DNA from: Marasmius tenuissimus
Taxonomy: Eukaryota; Basidiomycota; Agaricomycetes; Agaricales; Marasmiaceae
Assembly: GCA_029532415.1 (NCBI GenBank)
Contig: JAQOTA010000060.1
Span: forward strand, 2,914,001 to 2,978,000
Direction: 5' to 3'
Length of the DNA stretch: 64,000 bases
Shown here one piece after another: positions 19,432 through 31,689 of this stretch. Below the pieces are notes generated by a model. The model was given only the letters and a program-made list of their open reading frames with translations, had not been told where the DNA came from and did no database searches. Each line of letters begins with the position of its first letter. The first letter of the stretch is position 1. Made by a program: the position numbers and the translations under genes.

Positions 19432-20180
19432 TGACATCTCCCTCGACTGAGAGCTCACTGTTCCATCTCCATGACGGACACACCTTGAAGATGGTAGGTA
19501 CGGTTCTCTCTTGCTATCTTGGCTCCTGCCGCAGTTCTCAGGTTTGATTTTTGCAGGCTCAGAAAACCCTTCGCCCGCTTGCTCGTCGCTCGAATATGCC
19601 TGACTGCTTCGGTTCATCCTGAGTTGGATATGGCGTCGACTCGAGAACGGAAGGAGAGGGGAGGAAGGAGATGGAGACTGGGCTAGGATGGAATGGAATT
19701 CGATGGTTTCTGGACCCGGCCATTTCTTCACAGTCTGCTGCAAGCCCGAACTGGGGCCGATTTCGGGAATGAGTTGGCGCGAAGACACCTCCATCTCCTC
19801 ACATTTTCGACTCGACCTCTCATTTGCATGGTGGAGACCGAGCGACTTCATTCTCGACCACCGTTTCAAAAACCTCTTCGGTACCCTACGCTTGGCTGCG
19901 CCTACCTCTTCTGGATTTGCGCAGCCTCTACCCTCGCCGCCCAAGCCCCTCACGTTGAAACTCGAAAATTTGGCCTCAGCTCCCCCTGCCAGCTGTATCT
20001 TCCACATATCCTCGTGCCAACCATCCACTGTCGTTAGAATACTTCTACTCACCCGCTGTCCCCTATCCCTTGCTCCCCAGCATAACTCCAGCATCGTACA
20101 AACCCGTTGTCCTGCCATCGATTCAAGTATTTCCAACCCACCCGCCAAGCTCAATCTCTTCCCCTTCCTATGAGCATTGG
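19432..20180 (+). pseudogene. gamma 5' exons of the G2-G3 interval
   Basis: A short first exon ATG at 19432 reads MTSPSTESSLFHLHDGHTLKM, followed by a GTAGGT donor and an acceptor TTTTGCAG at about 19555. The next piece begins with GCTCAG, as does the intact-looking gamma-5 exon at 57685, and continues with a DCFG string before a stop. A 161-codon plus-strand frame (19688-20173) and a 258-codon minus-strand frame (19378-20154) both lie across this region. Neither recurs in the other units, so I do not call either a gene. Confidence 0.3.
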
Positions 20181-21990
20181 TTCTCTTACTTTCCTTGCCT
20201 ACGAGACCTACATCTTGCCTGCAACCGTTGTGTTCCTCAGCGTCGTTTCGCGCGCTCCTTACGTCAATACGCTGTAGAACGAAATGACGGGCTCACTGAA
20301 CTCGCGACAGTAAACAAGAACATAGACTGTCAAATGGTCTGGGCTCGTCAAATTGGGTTCATGTAGGGGAATAGCACGCGATCTGTGACCTGCGATGTTC
20401 GTTCTGTTTGTTCTCCTTCGTCGTTTTTGGCTGACATCGTCTCGTAGTAACACCGAGCAGAGGATTGTTCTCGAATTTCAAGAAACGAACGCATCGTTGA
20501 CCACTTTTCAAGATGTTAACGTCCGACAAACGTATATGGATGGCAGTAAAAGCCTACTTGTCTTACAAAGGGAGTCTTGACAATGGACGTTCTACCGACG
20601 TTGCCCGCTAACACGGTCCCGACAACGACGCGAATGTCCAACGTTCCATCGCCCTGTAAATTTTGCCTGCCGCAAGCTCGGACGATGCGCCCTTCGAAGC
20701 CTCCCCATCAACGACTGATCTCTAAACATTCGAAACCGAGCTTTTTCCTCATTGTGTTGCGACTCGTGGCGTTGAGGGGAAAGTGGTCACCGACTATCCT
20801 GAGCGAGCGAGGGCGACAAAAGATACCTCAGGGCAAGAGAAGACTCAAGACCAAGTGAGGTATGCGATTCATTCACTTATCTCGTGTCTCAGATTCACGC
20901 TTTGTACAGAAGTACCAATCTTTCGTTCAACCACGCGTATATGGCATCTTGGATATCTTCGCGTCGGGAACGGCAGCAACGATTCGGAGAAGGGGTCTGA
21001 TCTTCCAAAGTCTGGTGTTGGGAAAACACCAAAGGTACGTCGTTTCAATGTGTCCCTTTCTTATGTTTGTTTCGGTTCGCTTTTCAACAAAACATCCACT
21101 ACTCGTTCTCTCATATTTGAGCCTACTTTCGCTGATGAATAATACCCAGAATCTTCTGAACTATCTGCAGTGATGGAAGAGACAGAAATTCAAGCGTTGG
21201 AAGATGGCTCAGGATACCTATCCCCCTCGGACTCGTTCGGAACCCACGCAATCTCAGCGCTCGGTCTTCGTTGCTCGGGCTTTGCCCCTCCTCAAACATA
21301 TAGCACTTGACCCGACTGGCTGTATCCCTTCACTCCACACATAACTGATGTCTGCTGTCGCCCATCTTTTCTCCCCGGTATATCTACGCTGTCGTATAAA
21401 CTCCATTTCCTGCCGTCGATTTGCTTACAGCTACCCTACCCACCAGGATATGCTGTCCCCCCCCCTTCCGCATACACCAGATTCTCTCTTCATCCTCGCC
21501 TTCGGGATGTGAGCAGGTGTTCTGTTCACCTGGCGTATACTGCCGTCTCTCTTCGCGTGCTCCTTCCTGTTGTCCAACGTTGAGTGTTACTGGGAGGTGA
21601 AGGTAGCAGGTATACAGTCCTTTGCGCTATTCGGTGTCCGCGTTTTCCCCGTGTCAGCGATGAGATCCAAAGGCATTTGCGGTTCAGATGATGCCGCGAA
21701 GGAAAAATTCGATATTTACCGATTGGCCAGCCTGTGGACATTGTATGTAAACAACCGTTGTTTAGCATCAGCGATAAGTACCGGCTCTGTTGAGTAGTTT
21801 CTGTCATTTGTATGTAACAATGCGTACAATGGACAAGTCTTTGAGCTTTTTCGCTCATGCAATCAGTTCTGACCGAACGGGCCGACAGATCCGGTTCGAA
21901 GTCCCCAGGCTGGTTACCGGTAGTCTTTCTCTTCAACCCCCATGTCACGTCGCAGCTCGTCTTGTCGCGCCTTTTTCCAAGCTTTTGCAC
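20181..21990 (+). pseudogene. beta-like remnant in the G2-G3 interval
   Basis: The piece at about 20770-20856 ends in CAAGACCAA before GTGAGG. A later piece ends GGGAAAACACCAAAG at about 21032 before GTACGT, the same border as in beta-1 and beta-3. The following piece (about 21152-21310) has CCTCCTCAAACATATAGC, similar to beta-3 around 37690-37740. Order and borders match beta, but no frame stays open across them. Confidence 0.3.
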
Positions 21991-21999
21991 CATAGAACC

Positions 22000-22600
22000 A
22001 AGGGGACGGAAAACCCAGAAGCACCTGAATCAATTTGTCGTTGGTTTGGATTCCACGTTCAGATCGAAGCGGCCGGAGAGGCATAGGGAAAACTGGTGAG
22101 TTTTTTATGCTTTCCGAGGTACAAGGCTTCCTGCAACGGACTTTTATCTAGCTTAGGATTTCATTCGGGCTTTGAGACCTGGATGACGCGTCACTATACT
22201 CGCGATCCTCTCCCCTCTCACTTAAGCTGGAGCTCGCTGGAAGATCGGGATGAATACGATGGGTACCCACTGGGCTTTGCGATAGACTCGTGTTTACGAG
22301 CTTGTACGCAATATATAGGACGGTAGAGGGGTTGAGAATGAGAGTGTGGTCGATGGGGAAGCTGGCTGCTCAGATACCGAGGAACAGGTCGAGATAAATG
22401 GTGAGCACGAATAATCATTTACTCTTTCGACGAGGACCATTAATTCATACTCGTTGACAGCCCGTTGATCCCGAATCTGCTACGAGCATGAACCCACCGT
22501 TCCGCTCAAAGCATGCAACCGGGATAATCAAACTCAAGCCCATGAGTCTTGATTGAAATGAGCGCCAATCGGGCTGCCATGGTCCGGTCTCTCTCTCGTT
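22000..22600 (+). pseudogene. gamma 3' exons before G3
   Basis: This holds the gamma-type donor GGTGAGTTTTTTATG near 22094, the piece with GAAGCTGGCTGCTCAG (about 22358), and an intron-like gap opening with GTGAGCACG at about 22400. Homology to other gamma copies is weak. No open protein can be supported. Confidence 0.3.
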
Positions 22601-22603
22601 TTA

Positions 22604-23061
22604 TTACTTGTAGCAGGGTTCTCGCGGGTGAGCCATCCGAGCCGTGTCGATCAAACGTTGATCGCAAGGTGGAAGGCAATTGACAGCCAACACCATAAAC
22701 TCTTCACTGGGTAAGTCGCGGATGTGTTCTGCTTGTTCTCGACTGACTGGAATGTAGACTCCGTGAATGTCATTCGGTCGTGGTTCATCAGGATTTGCTA
22801 ATTGCGGAGTTGGCCTGCCGCCGTGCTGTGGGGGATCCACAGGACCACTGGTGATCATTCTTGTGATTGTGCCTGCGACAGCAAAAACAACACTGAGGGA
22901 TACGGGGGGGGGGGGTTGGGGGTTGAAGCCTCGTGCGAGATATAAGGAGAGCTGTTGAGCAGGACAAGCTGTTATTGACCTCCTTCTTTCCCCCCTCGCT
23001 TCATCATCCCTCCCCTTTGCTCATCCTCTCCCTTTTCAACCTCTCACTCTGCTCTAAGGCC
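22604..23061 (+). promoter_or_regulatory. G3 promoter and pyrimidine-rich leader (class shared with G4)
   Basis: Sequence from about 22640 to 22975 is much closer to the G4 upstream region (31690-31990) than to those of G2, G5 or G7. Shared marks are TTCACTGGGT, TTCGGT(C/T)GTGGTTC, AATTTGCTG-like text and AGGAGAGCTGTTG. The C/T-rich leader runs from about 22978 to 23058. A 12-base G run lies at 22904-22915. Confidence 0.45.
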
Positions 23062-25374
23062 ATGACCACTTACTTTCCCAACGCTCAAGGCACGACCATA
23101 GGAGCCAATGCCAACTTCTTGGCCATCGCTGGAAACCCAATAATCAATCACAACCGCAACACTTCGGAGAGAGAGGATCGGTTGACTGTGGTAAGTAACA
23201 CGCTATGTTGTCGTTAGTTCTAATCCTTGACCTTGCCTCTAGCGCGGAAGAACTGTTAGAAGGGTAATCGATGGCGACATCATTTTTCAACGCATCCTAT
23301 CGTCCAAGGTCATATGTGTCAACATCAAGCCAAAGGAAGCATCGACATCAACAGAGTCGCAGGTCGTCAAAGTCAAGAAAATGGAACAGACCGCTGAAAT
23401 ATATGGATACCAGAGAACGTTTACTGCTACCAGTTTCGAGCCAGTGGATGAGAAGGATCGAGAGAAATTCAGAGAGGTAAGTTTTGGCGTTCGGTTCTAG
23501 TGACATATTCTGACGATCAGCTTCAGATAGCAAAGGTTGTCCTTGAGGCATCGATGTGTGGGAGGTGGGTTGGCCCATCATCTGCCTGTTGGTTGGTATA
23601 ATGTGATGTTGCAGGTCGGCGCTACTCAAACAAGTATTCGCAGTGGCCGAGTCCGAGAACGCGATGACGATCATTGCGCACAATGGTAAGTTTTCTATTG
23701 GGAATTTTGGTTTTGGGTGCTCAAAGGCAGCAGAACTCGCGAATGGGGATGACATATATTATCAGTATCGGGGAAGGGACCCGATGGTACACTACTACCT
23801 AAATTATACGATTGTATGTTTAACCTTTGAGTTTCTTGATCCAGCTGAGGAGCGTCAATTAGGGGAATGCAATCGAGGCTTTGCGTGCCGACGAGACTCT
23901 GACATTTCCGGTGAGCTGATTGTTTTCAACATTGGCTGGCTAATAACAGCGGAAAAGGTTTCGCATCTTTTTAGGGATTGGTCTTTCAATCTCAAAAATC
24001 TGACGTGGAGCTACGGCCCCGCTTCTCTCTGCCTCAGACCCCCGACTGAAGAAGACCTCCGACCATACCTCTATCCCTACACCCCAATTCGTCAAGACAC
24101 CCTTCAACGACTCTATTCCACCGAAATTGTCGCCCACGTTGAGGAGAGCTTGGGTGATGTTTTGTTGTTGATTGCGCCAATGGGAAGTTGGCGGTTCATC
24201 GACCTGTCAAACTGTGCCCGACACGGGCTTTTGACGTTCGGGACTGTGGTCGACTTGAACAAATCCGGAATCCTCGCTCACCTTCCTTACACTCCCTCTC
24301 TCGAGTGGTTTTGCTATAATGCCAACCCCGACGCCAATGCCAACTACTCCAGCTCGGGTATGTCTACTTTTCCGCTCCGTCTTCCTTGCCTGACTTTTTT
24401 CTCGTGTCAGGGCGGGTCGACTTATCATTCCAAAAGACTGGGGATGTTGAAGTGAAACTTGAGTTTGGCTGGTGTATTCTAGAGATGGACCGAGATCGAC
24501 TCAAATGTGCCTTTCTTTGCCAGTCCCTCCACTTCTGTGATGACTCTGAGGATGTGATAGATGTCGGTGAGTGTTGCTTCCCATATTCCTACTTTCCTTT
24601 GTCTGATATTTTCCCTCTCAGTATATATTGATCAAGTTGGGTTCTGCCTAGAAGGTGCATTCCCTGTTGACCCCACGACCGGTTCAACGCCAGCATACCT
24701 CTTTGTCCACCCTCTACCCACCAAGCTCATTAACAATGTACATTGTGTCCGCTACCCATTGCCCGAAAACCCATTCTACTGGTCCCACGACCCACAGGGA
24801 AGGAATGCCATTGCCAAGGAGGACTGGCAAAGAATTGGGATTCCTGAGTTGAGTGTTAAGGAATGGATTGGTTCCTGCTGGGAAAAGGAGCACTACACAG
24901 TTGTACAAGAGCACCTTCACTCAAGAAGCTACGGCCTAGATGGGAAGCAATATGCTCGTGACCATGGATACCCTGAGCTCATTTTTGGCGAGTGGTACTA
25001 TCTTTCTCTCTGACGTGAACATTGCACTGACATTCTTTTTCAGCTGATCCTCACGATACAACCAGGATCGAAGACCTCGAAGACCCGGAATTGCGTCCCG
25101 ATTCTTCACTTTCACTACCGCAACTTGAATCCTCTTCAACACCTTCATCCGCGGACGCACCTGTGATTGAATCCAACAACACAGCGACACTACCAACGGC
25201 AAGGGCAGCGACTCATTGGGCCAGACCGGGATTCCTCAATAGGTGGTGTATGTATTTCCTCGCGCTCGAATACGGTGGAAGTCCAAATTCTGATGTAAAT
25301 CCCTCATAGATGATTTGGTCTCGGAGACTGTTGCACGTGCGGATGAATTAGGTTATTCTGTAACTGCATGCTAG
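23062..25374 (+). CDS. G3: intact short-tail G-family protein (597 aa)
   Basis: Exons are 23062-23190, 23243-23476, 23527-23564, 23615-23685, 23731-23813, 23863-23910, 23958-24357, 24411-24566, 24622-24987, 25044-25247 and 25310-25374. They sum to 1794 nt with matching phases. Residues 1-43 carry FPNAQGTTIGANANF...GNPIIN. Residues about 44-185 resemble a degenerate protein-kinase N-lobe (TAEIYGY, ALLKQVFAVAESENAMTIIA) with no catalytic motifs. FYWSHD is at about 438-443, and GYPELIFG closes exon 9. The tail ends YDLVSETVARADELGYSVTAC. Intron 9 uses a GC donor (GCGAGT); the nearby GT would give a stop. No signal peptide or membrane segment is seen. The C-terminal YWS-D-G...GYP pattern matches my memory of Agaricales-specific hypothetical protein families; function is unknown. 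Confidence 0.75.
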
Positions 25375-25510
25375 TTGGGATCTCAATGTATCCCAGATCG
25401 CCTGTACTTCTCACTTGATATTTATTCATTGCCCTGATAAATAGTACGAACAGATGCTGTAGTCGTAACTTGTAAGGCAAAGGGTCTGATTGGTTTGCGT
25501 AATGCGATCA

Positions 25511-25532
25511 TGCACCCACAAGGTCACACATG
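25511..25532. promoter_or_regulatory. Conserved box downstream of G3
   Basis: TGCACCCACAAGGTCACACATG, about 140 bp after the stop, matches the box after G1, G4, G5 and G6. Confidence 0.4.
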
Positions 25533-25591
25533 CAATTTCAAAACACTAAATAATATTCGAACGGTTGATAGTACAACTTTGAGTTACCCCC

Positions 25592-27960
25592 TTACAAGTA
25601 ACAACAAAATCGCAAGGTGTAGCTACGAGCAGAATGTGTATTGACTGACGTAAGAACGACAGCAAATGTGAGGGACAACGAGCAGAGACGGAGGGGTAAA
25701 AAGAGATATCCGTGATACGAGGGTGAGATGAGGGGCGGGGAGATCCTAGCTCGTAACCAATAAAGCAGAGGTACGTCGAGCTCTAGCAGAAACAATAGGA
25801 CGAAACGACAGGAACGGTGGTTGAGACCTCGGTCCGCCAGACCCTTGACTGTCCCGCCGATATCGAAACGTGGCTCAGAACAATTCACCTCGCACTCGAT
25901 GAAGATAGTGGTAGTCGACCTAGTACCATAGGAGATCCCCGAGTGGGCACTACCCGTCGATTGGCTGAACGAGTGAACATGCTCGAGGATGATAACGTGG
26001 TCTGGGTGCTTAATACTTCCAACCCGGACGCTCTTGTCCAACATTGGGAGCCAAGTTGTAAGGTATCCTCCCGGAGGGTTACCCAAGTGGATGTTCTCCC
26101 TCCCCGCAGAGGCTGCGGTGCTCTTCTACGATGACCGATAATGTGAAGTCGACCTGAATGCAGGTAACGCCAAAGCCTAGTTTTGTAGACTGAGGAGGTG
26201 GACACCATTCGTCCGAATTGTCGCGGTGGCATAAGTGTCCACTCCAAACACATCGTCAAGATTGAAGCAATAGGTATTCGGCGAGCAAGAAATAGTGTGA
26301 ACGGTGGTTGAGCGCCGGGAATACACTATCTCTGGTCGAAGCGAGTTCAGAACTCAGCGAATGTTCGGTGTATTCCAAGCTCAACGACTGGTGTTGTAGC
26401 AATACCTCCCTCCCTTCTGGCGACCCGTCCGCCTACTTTCTGACAGCCGTAAAGTCCTAAAGTGGACTCTCCCAGGCGTCTCCAGTATCCACCGCTAGTC
26501 TCTATCTTGTCTCTATCCAGCCCTCTCCTCCAGTCAGCGGAGCCCAGTTTGGAGCCATCTCCTGAGATTGGGCAGCGGTCGAGTCGTGTCAATGAGCAGA
26601 GAATGAGTACTGGTGAGGATGTCTTTTTATCTGAGCGTCTGGACTGGCAGCAATCAAACAACGGTGGAGGTTCGGTCGGCTAGACGTTCTCCTAGCATGT
26701 CTGAATACAACCTTTCCTTCGGTTGCGCCACAGAATCGCTATCCGCCTTTTCCTTCAACTTTGATCGTTGCGCAACATCTGCGACCCCGACCCCTCGCCT
26801 TCTTCTGCCATAGGCGAGGCAACCATAATCGTCCTAGCCTGCAACGCACCCACAACAGCCGCATCACCCTTACTCCTCGCCCTGACCATCGCAGGTCTCC
26901 TCAACGGATAGTCCGGTGAAAGAGCAGACGTAGAGGGGGTGACGATTCCACGAGATCAGGTTGACTCCCGGTCCTGTCCCCGTGTAGATTTCGGTAGGAG
27001 AGGCGGCGTGTGATTGTTTTGAATGGATGTGGTACCATTGTTCCGACTTCGAAGGGTCTGTATGTTTGGACTTGGAATGTTTTGTGTAGAGGTTGTTGTT
27101 GAGATGTCGATAGTTTGGGTTTGTTGCCATTATATTCGTGCAGCCTTTTGAGCTCGGCCATCATCCCTGGTATCACCAACGGAACTCTCTACTCGTGTAT
27201 TGAGGCGCAGGTCGGTCAAGTGATGGCCGAGAGTCGAGAGCAGACCATGATATCATGGTACAGAGACGGGGTAGATGATAGTATCGTTTTCCTAGACGAT
27301 AAAAAGTGTATCCGGTCGGTTCAGACCGTTGAAGGCATCCAGTTGCAGTTGCAGTCGATTGAGCGTGATAACGTTGCTTCTCGTTTGGGGGTTTCGAAGA
27401 GAGTAGGGCAAGAGCAACCTCCACACAACTGGGGGGATGAGGAGGGAAAGCTGAGCGGGGAGTGACCAATACCTTCGTGAGAGGCCACGACGAATGGGTT
27501 TGGACGTGAGGAAATGAAGACATTGACCTGTTTTGAGGGCGAATGTTAGCTAACACAAAAAAAGTAGTGGCGCGGAGTAAGGGAAGGAAAACGAGCACGA
27601 GGGGCGAAAGGACAGGACAGTACAGTGAAAGCAGGGATGAAACGTATGGTAGCCAACGTATCCGCCGTGCTTTTCCTCAGAGATTGAAGTCGAGAATCAG
27701 TCGATAACAGTTTGGAGCTATAGAGATCAGCGGATCTTCTGTTTCACCTTTGTGCTAGAATAAATCATCAGTAACACGTTACATAAGTGAGCTTCAATTC
27801 ACGAGGACATACCCAGCCCAGCCTGTCAGATGCACTTCCGAGCCGTTTCCTAAGCCCTTCCCTCCTTCTGCCAGTAAAGGTCTACACTGGGCTGCTGCAA
27901 ATCGTTGGGCATGAGCCGGTGTTTGGTGAGCATGCTAGAAGCCTAACAATGCACGAAGAT
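25592..27960 (-). pseudogene. alpha-2: decayed minus-strand block
   Basis: The 3' end piece (25592-26086) has HPDHVIILEHVHSFSQS and ISYGTRSTT, matching YPDHIVDVKHAHACGQS and ISYGTRSI in alpha-4. Further upstream, a minus frame at 26870-27179 contains KRLHEYNGNKP. A piece at about 27690-27740 reads GETEDPLISIAPN. Pieces are separated by GT-AG-like gaps but the joint frame is not open. It is most similar to alpha-4. Function is unknown. Confidence 0.35.
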
Positions 27961-28022
27961 AACCTCGATAACATCTCGTCCAAGGGAGTCGGGAGTGATG
28001 GTGTTCGTCGTGGACAAGGTGT

Positions 28023-30720
28023 GATGATAATTGGCGCCCGTAACTCCAACCGAAACCATCACGATGACCTCTGTTCGTGCCTCTCCATGGCTTATCTACA
28101 ACAAACACTGGCTACTCCAAACAACACCGAGAATCGACTACAAACACACAACATGGCCCCTCCCAACCGATACCTCATCCTCACATCCACCAGTACTTAG
28201 GATCTCAGTACCACATCACGACCAAGACGGTACCTGGGATCTCCTCTATTTCACAAGGCTCTTCGTTTACGTGTTCGAAGTCGATATACTCAAGGGCCCG
28301 AGGATGTTACGCTCAACTGGCTCTACGTTGTGAGATTCGATGTTTAGCTCGGAGATCGAGGTAGAGAAGAAATGAAGGGTATCATGGCATAGATATGGAC
28401 GCGGATGTGGGTGATCCTGGTGGGCCGTATCCTGATCCTTTCTTGAGAAAAATCAACATCAACCTACGTCCCTCGCCAACTTTCTTGCCAGGCTAGAACA
28501 GGCAACGTCATAATCAACGCGATTCAATCTCATCGAGCTCAATTTCCCCTCCCCCCCCCCCCCCCCCCCCCTTCCCCTCCTTCGTTCATTCTGCCGCTAG
28601 CGGAGGTCTCGCGACTCTGAGACACGAAACCACGGCTTGAATCTCGTCGGGCTTTCCCTCAGCCGAATTCAAAGCATTCGACGTGTTTGAAATTCGGTTG
28701 ACCAGGACGACAAGCGGCGAACGAGTACGAGTATCGGCCCTCTCTTTTCAGGCAGAATCAAAGCCTGGACAAGCAGACGAAGTCTCAAATGTAGAATTGG
28801 AAGTAGCGATATGGAGGTGTTCGAGAGAGGTTCAAACGTTTGAACCCTGGCAGATTGGTATGTTTTTCTACGGTTCAGTGGGTTCAATCGCTGATTCATG
28901 AGTTTAGTTACCTACTATCCAGCCAGATCCATCTCATTCTGCGTCACTGTCGCTCCTGTCACCTTCACCTTCACCCAGTCCATCATGATCACCTTCAACT
29001 TTGTTACATTCCTCACCTCAACCCCAGTCAACCTCTCGTGCGTCCGCGTCACCTCTCACAGCCGGGCTCCATCTCGGTTCTTCCCCAGAGACGACTGCCT
29101 TGCGCTCATTACGTCCAACATTTTAAACCTCGACCTGAACTCCCTTGTTCTACATATTCAGGGTTCAGCGCTCAGCTTGAACGTCTACCTCATCGATGCC
29201 CCTCCCAGCACCACTATTACCGACTTGAGATTCACCAGCATCAATTCGTTCTTTGTTAAGCACGACATTAACCCGATGGAGAAGAGACGCACCAATCCCT
29301 CAGTCGGCCATGCTTCTACGACGCTCCGTCGCCAACGCCGATGCCTATGTCTTCCAAGTATGCAAGATGCCTTTGTCGTCGTGAATGGCCAATTATCCCA
29401 AATTTGAGTCGGAGTGGAGAGTCACCGGTAACAGTTCGAGAGGAGAGGGGCCCAGCAATTCGATCCCATGCCTCCAGCACCCGCCTCGACTACGGAGTCG
29501 ACGTTGTTTAGAGTGCGGGTGATGTTCCCCAGTCTCGATGCCTCCGTCGACAACAAGATATCTCGACCCATCGATCACGTCGTTCTTTCGAGCCGAGCCC
29601 GTACCTGCCAAAGCTCGTGCCTTTCGCCTCCGACACCACACCGTTTTCTGCTACCAAAATCGACCATACCCCGTTTTTGTAGCGTGTCGCGAGGTCATAG
29701 GAGTGGGTTCAGTCTGGCTGAGCGGAAAGACGACAGAGCCCAGGTCCGGGTATGTAACCCGTTAACTTGTTGTCTTCCTGTCCGATGGATCTCTTATCGT
29801 TGCCTTCGACACGTCAACCGAGCACAGTCCTGACGGCGACGCATCAACGTTCAACTCTCATGAAGAACGTCCGCGCGTTACTACGGACTACAATGACCTG
29901 AAGGGTACGCGGAGAGAGGAACAATTTCGAGGCCCTGCTGCCGGCAAAACCCAAGGTATGCTGTTTCAATGTCTTTCTTTTCTACCGTTCCTCTTCCCTT
30001 TTCATGCTTCGCCGGCCCATGTCTGATGAGATTGACACCTAGCATTCGCAAACTGCCCACAGCACTAGAATATTCAAGAAAATCCGGGCATGCAGGACTC
30101 CAGGAAACGTCGAAAAGTGACTTTAGGCCACTCTTCTGCTCTCCCAGACTCGCTCGGAACCGATGCAACCTCTATCATCGTCACTCGAGCTCTGCCCCCC
30201 GTAGATTTTGCCTCGGTTCTCGTTTGCCCATCAGCCATATTCTGCCCTAACTTCATTTGGTGTCGTTTTTCTTCCACCAATTCACGTATCTCTATTCAAT
30301 CTATCCATCTACCCCACGACCGTTCACTCTTTCTCCTCGATCCGAGAACCTGCATCTGCCCTGAAAAACTTGAAAGCAGATGTTGCGCTCATCCAGCGTA
30401 CACTGCCTTCCACCTTTCACGCACTGCTTCCTCGTTATCGAGGGTTGCTGGGCTGGCCGGTGAAGACAAGGACTGGCCTTTTGCACAACCAGGGGTAAAC
30501 GGTGAGACGCTAATGCGTTCATGGTCGGATGGACCGTTGGTAAGATTGATGAGTGCCGCGAAGGGACAGTTGGATCTTTAGGACCAGACGTGCGGGAGAT
30601 ATTGAAGAGTATGACTTGTGGGTTTGCTCAGTACCGGCGGTATGAGCGACTGGTACGTTTTTATCCAGTACTATCTGCGACCTGGGCTATGTGTATGCAT
30701 TATCGTGTATGATAAACGAA
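28023..30720 (+). pseudogene. beta-2: best-preserved beta block
   Basis: The start region (28023-28333) is shared with beta-4 and beta-5 (TSVRASPWLIYNKH here, TSIRASPWFIFNKH in beta-5). Two adjacent exon-like pieces are phase-compatible: about 28663-28857 (AEFKAFDVFEIRLT to FEPWQI) and 28908-about 29356 (VTYYPARSISF to the KRRTNPS region), joined by a 50-nt gap, GTATG...TTTAG. Beta-4 carries the same peptides with conservative changes, which supports past coding selection. Near 29300 the B and E copies disagree in phase, so a frameshift is likely. Later pieces end at donors near 29753 (GTATGT) and 29955 (GTATGC). A 21-base C run lies at 28551-28571. Family not recognised. Confidence 0.45.
28551..28571. 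repeat. Poly-C run
   Basis: 21 consecutive C bases inside beta-2, absent from the other beta copies at this length. Length may be unreliable in assembly. Confidence 0.7.
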
Positions 30721-30899
30721 TCTTCGGGGTCCTCTTTCGTTTCGTGTTCTCTGTATAAGCACAAGTATGCATGTAAACACGAGTTCTGAACATTTCGTTC
30801 AGGACGTTGACAGCCCGCTCACTCCCGGCATATCTGGGTCGAAGTTTTTAAACTGCCGGCCTTTCTTTTCGACGTCCATGTCATGTCGCTTTTCGTTCT

Positions 30900-31540
30900 T
30901 TTACCTTTCACCGAACCCGCTACGCCGAATCAAGAGAAGGGATTGAGACCCGGAGGCTGCCCAATCGAACTGACATTACCTCAATGTTCAACTCGAATCG
31001 GATTCCATGCTCGTTAGATTGAAGATTAGATTGAAGATGGTGCTCGTCGAAGTCGAACTTGGAAGTGAAGGGACAGTGTCAAACAAAGATATCAGGTACA
31101 TATCTGGGGTTTCCGAACTACGAGGATCTGTTCGAAACTTACATCGGGGTAGGACCTGATTCGACTCTCGAGACCTAGACACGCGTCGCCATCGCCATGC
31201 CAGAGACGCCATGACTCCTCTTCCAAGCTGAAGTTGGAGTATCCCTGGGAGTCACGGTGTATACGCGATTGATACAGGGTTTACTCTCCTTCGTGCTAGA
31301 TTTATGTCTACGAGTATGGACGCGACACAATGGACAGGAACGGAGACTGGGATGGGAGGGTGAAGCTGGCTGCGCAGAAACAGAGAAAAAAGCGATGTCG
31401 GGTTATACTTACTGTGAGTTCACTGATTTTGGTTCGACAAGGACCACTGGCTCATATGCGTGAATAGGTTTTGTTGTTCCCGAAATTGCTATGAACACGA
31501 CGCTTCCACCTCGTGCAAACGAGTTATTTTTTTCCCTACG
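30900..31540 (+). pseudogene. gamma-2 block upstream of G4
   Basis: A piece ending AACAAAGATATCAG at 31095 is followed by GTACAT, the counterpart of the gamma-4 border TATCAG/GTAAG at 49396. A later piece carries GAAGCTGGCTGCGCAG (about 31363), as in gamma-4 and gamma-5. Another contains GAAATTGCTATGAACACG (about 31480). Frames are broken. Confidence 0.3.
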
Positions 31541-31689
31541 TGAATCCGATTCCAAAGCTCAGATAGTCCGGCCCATGAAACTTGATTTGAGATGTCGATC
31601 GAGCTGCCTTGTCTCGCTGGCTTCTCACTTTGATACCTCACGCAGAAAAGCTTCTTGTAAGCTATCCTTTGGTATAGATTGCAAAGTGG

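Noticed and set aside
19378..20154. 258-codon minus-strand frame
   Set aside because: No recognisable domain, not shared with the other units, and antisense to gamma exon pieces with splice borders on the plus strand.
22904..22915. Poly-G run as a functional element
   Set aside because: A simple homopolymer in a promoter-proximal region, not shared with the other G copies.
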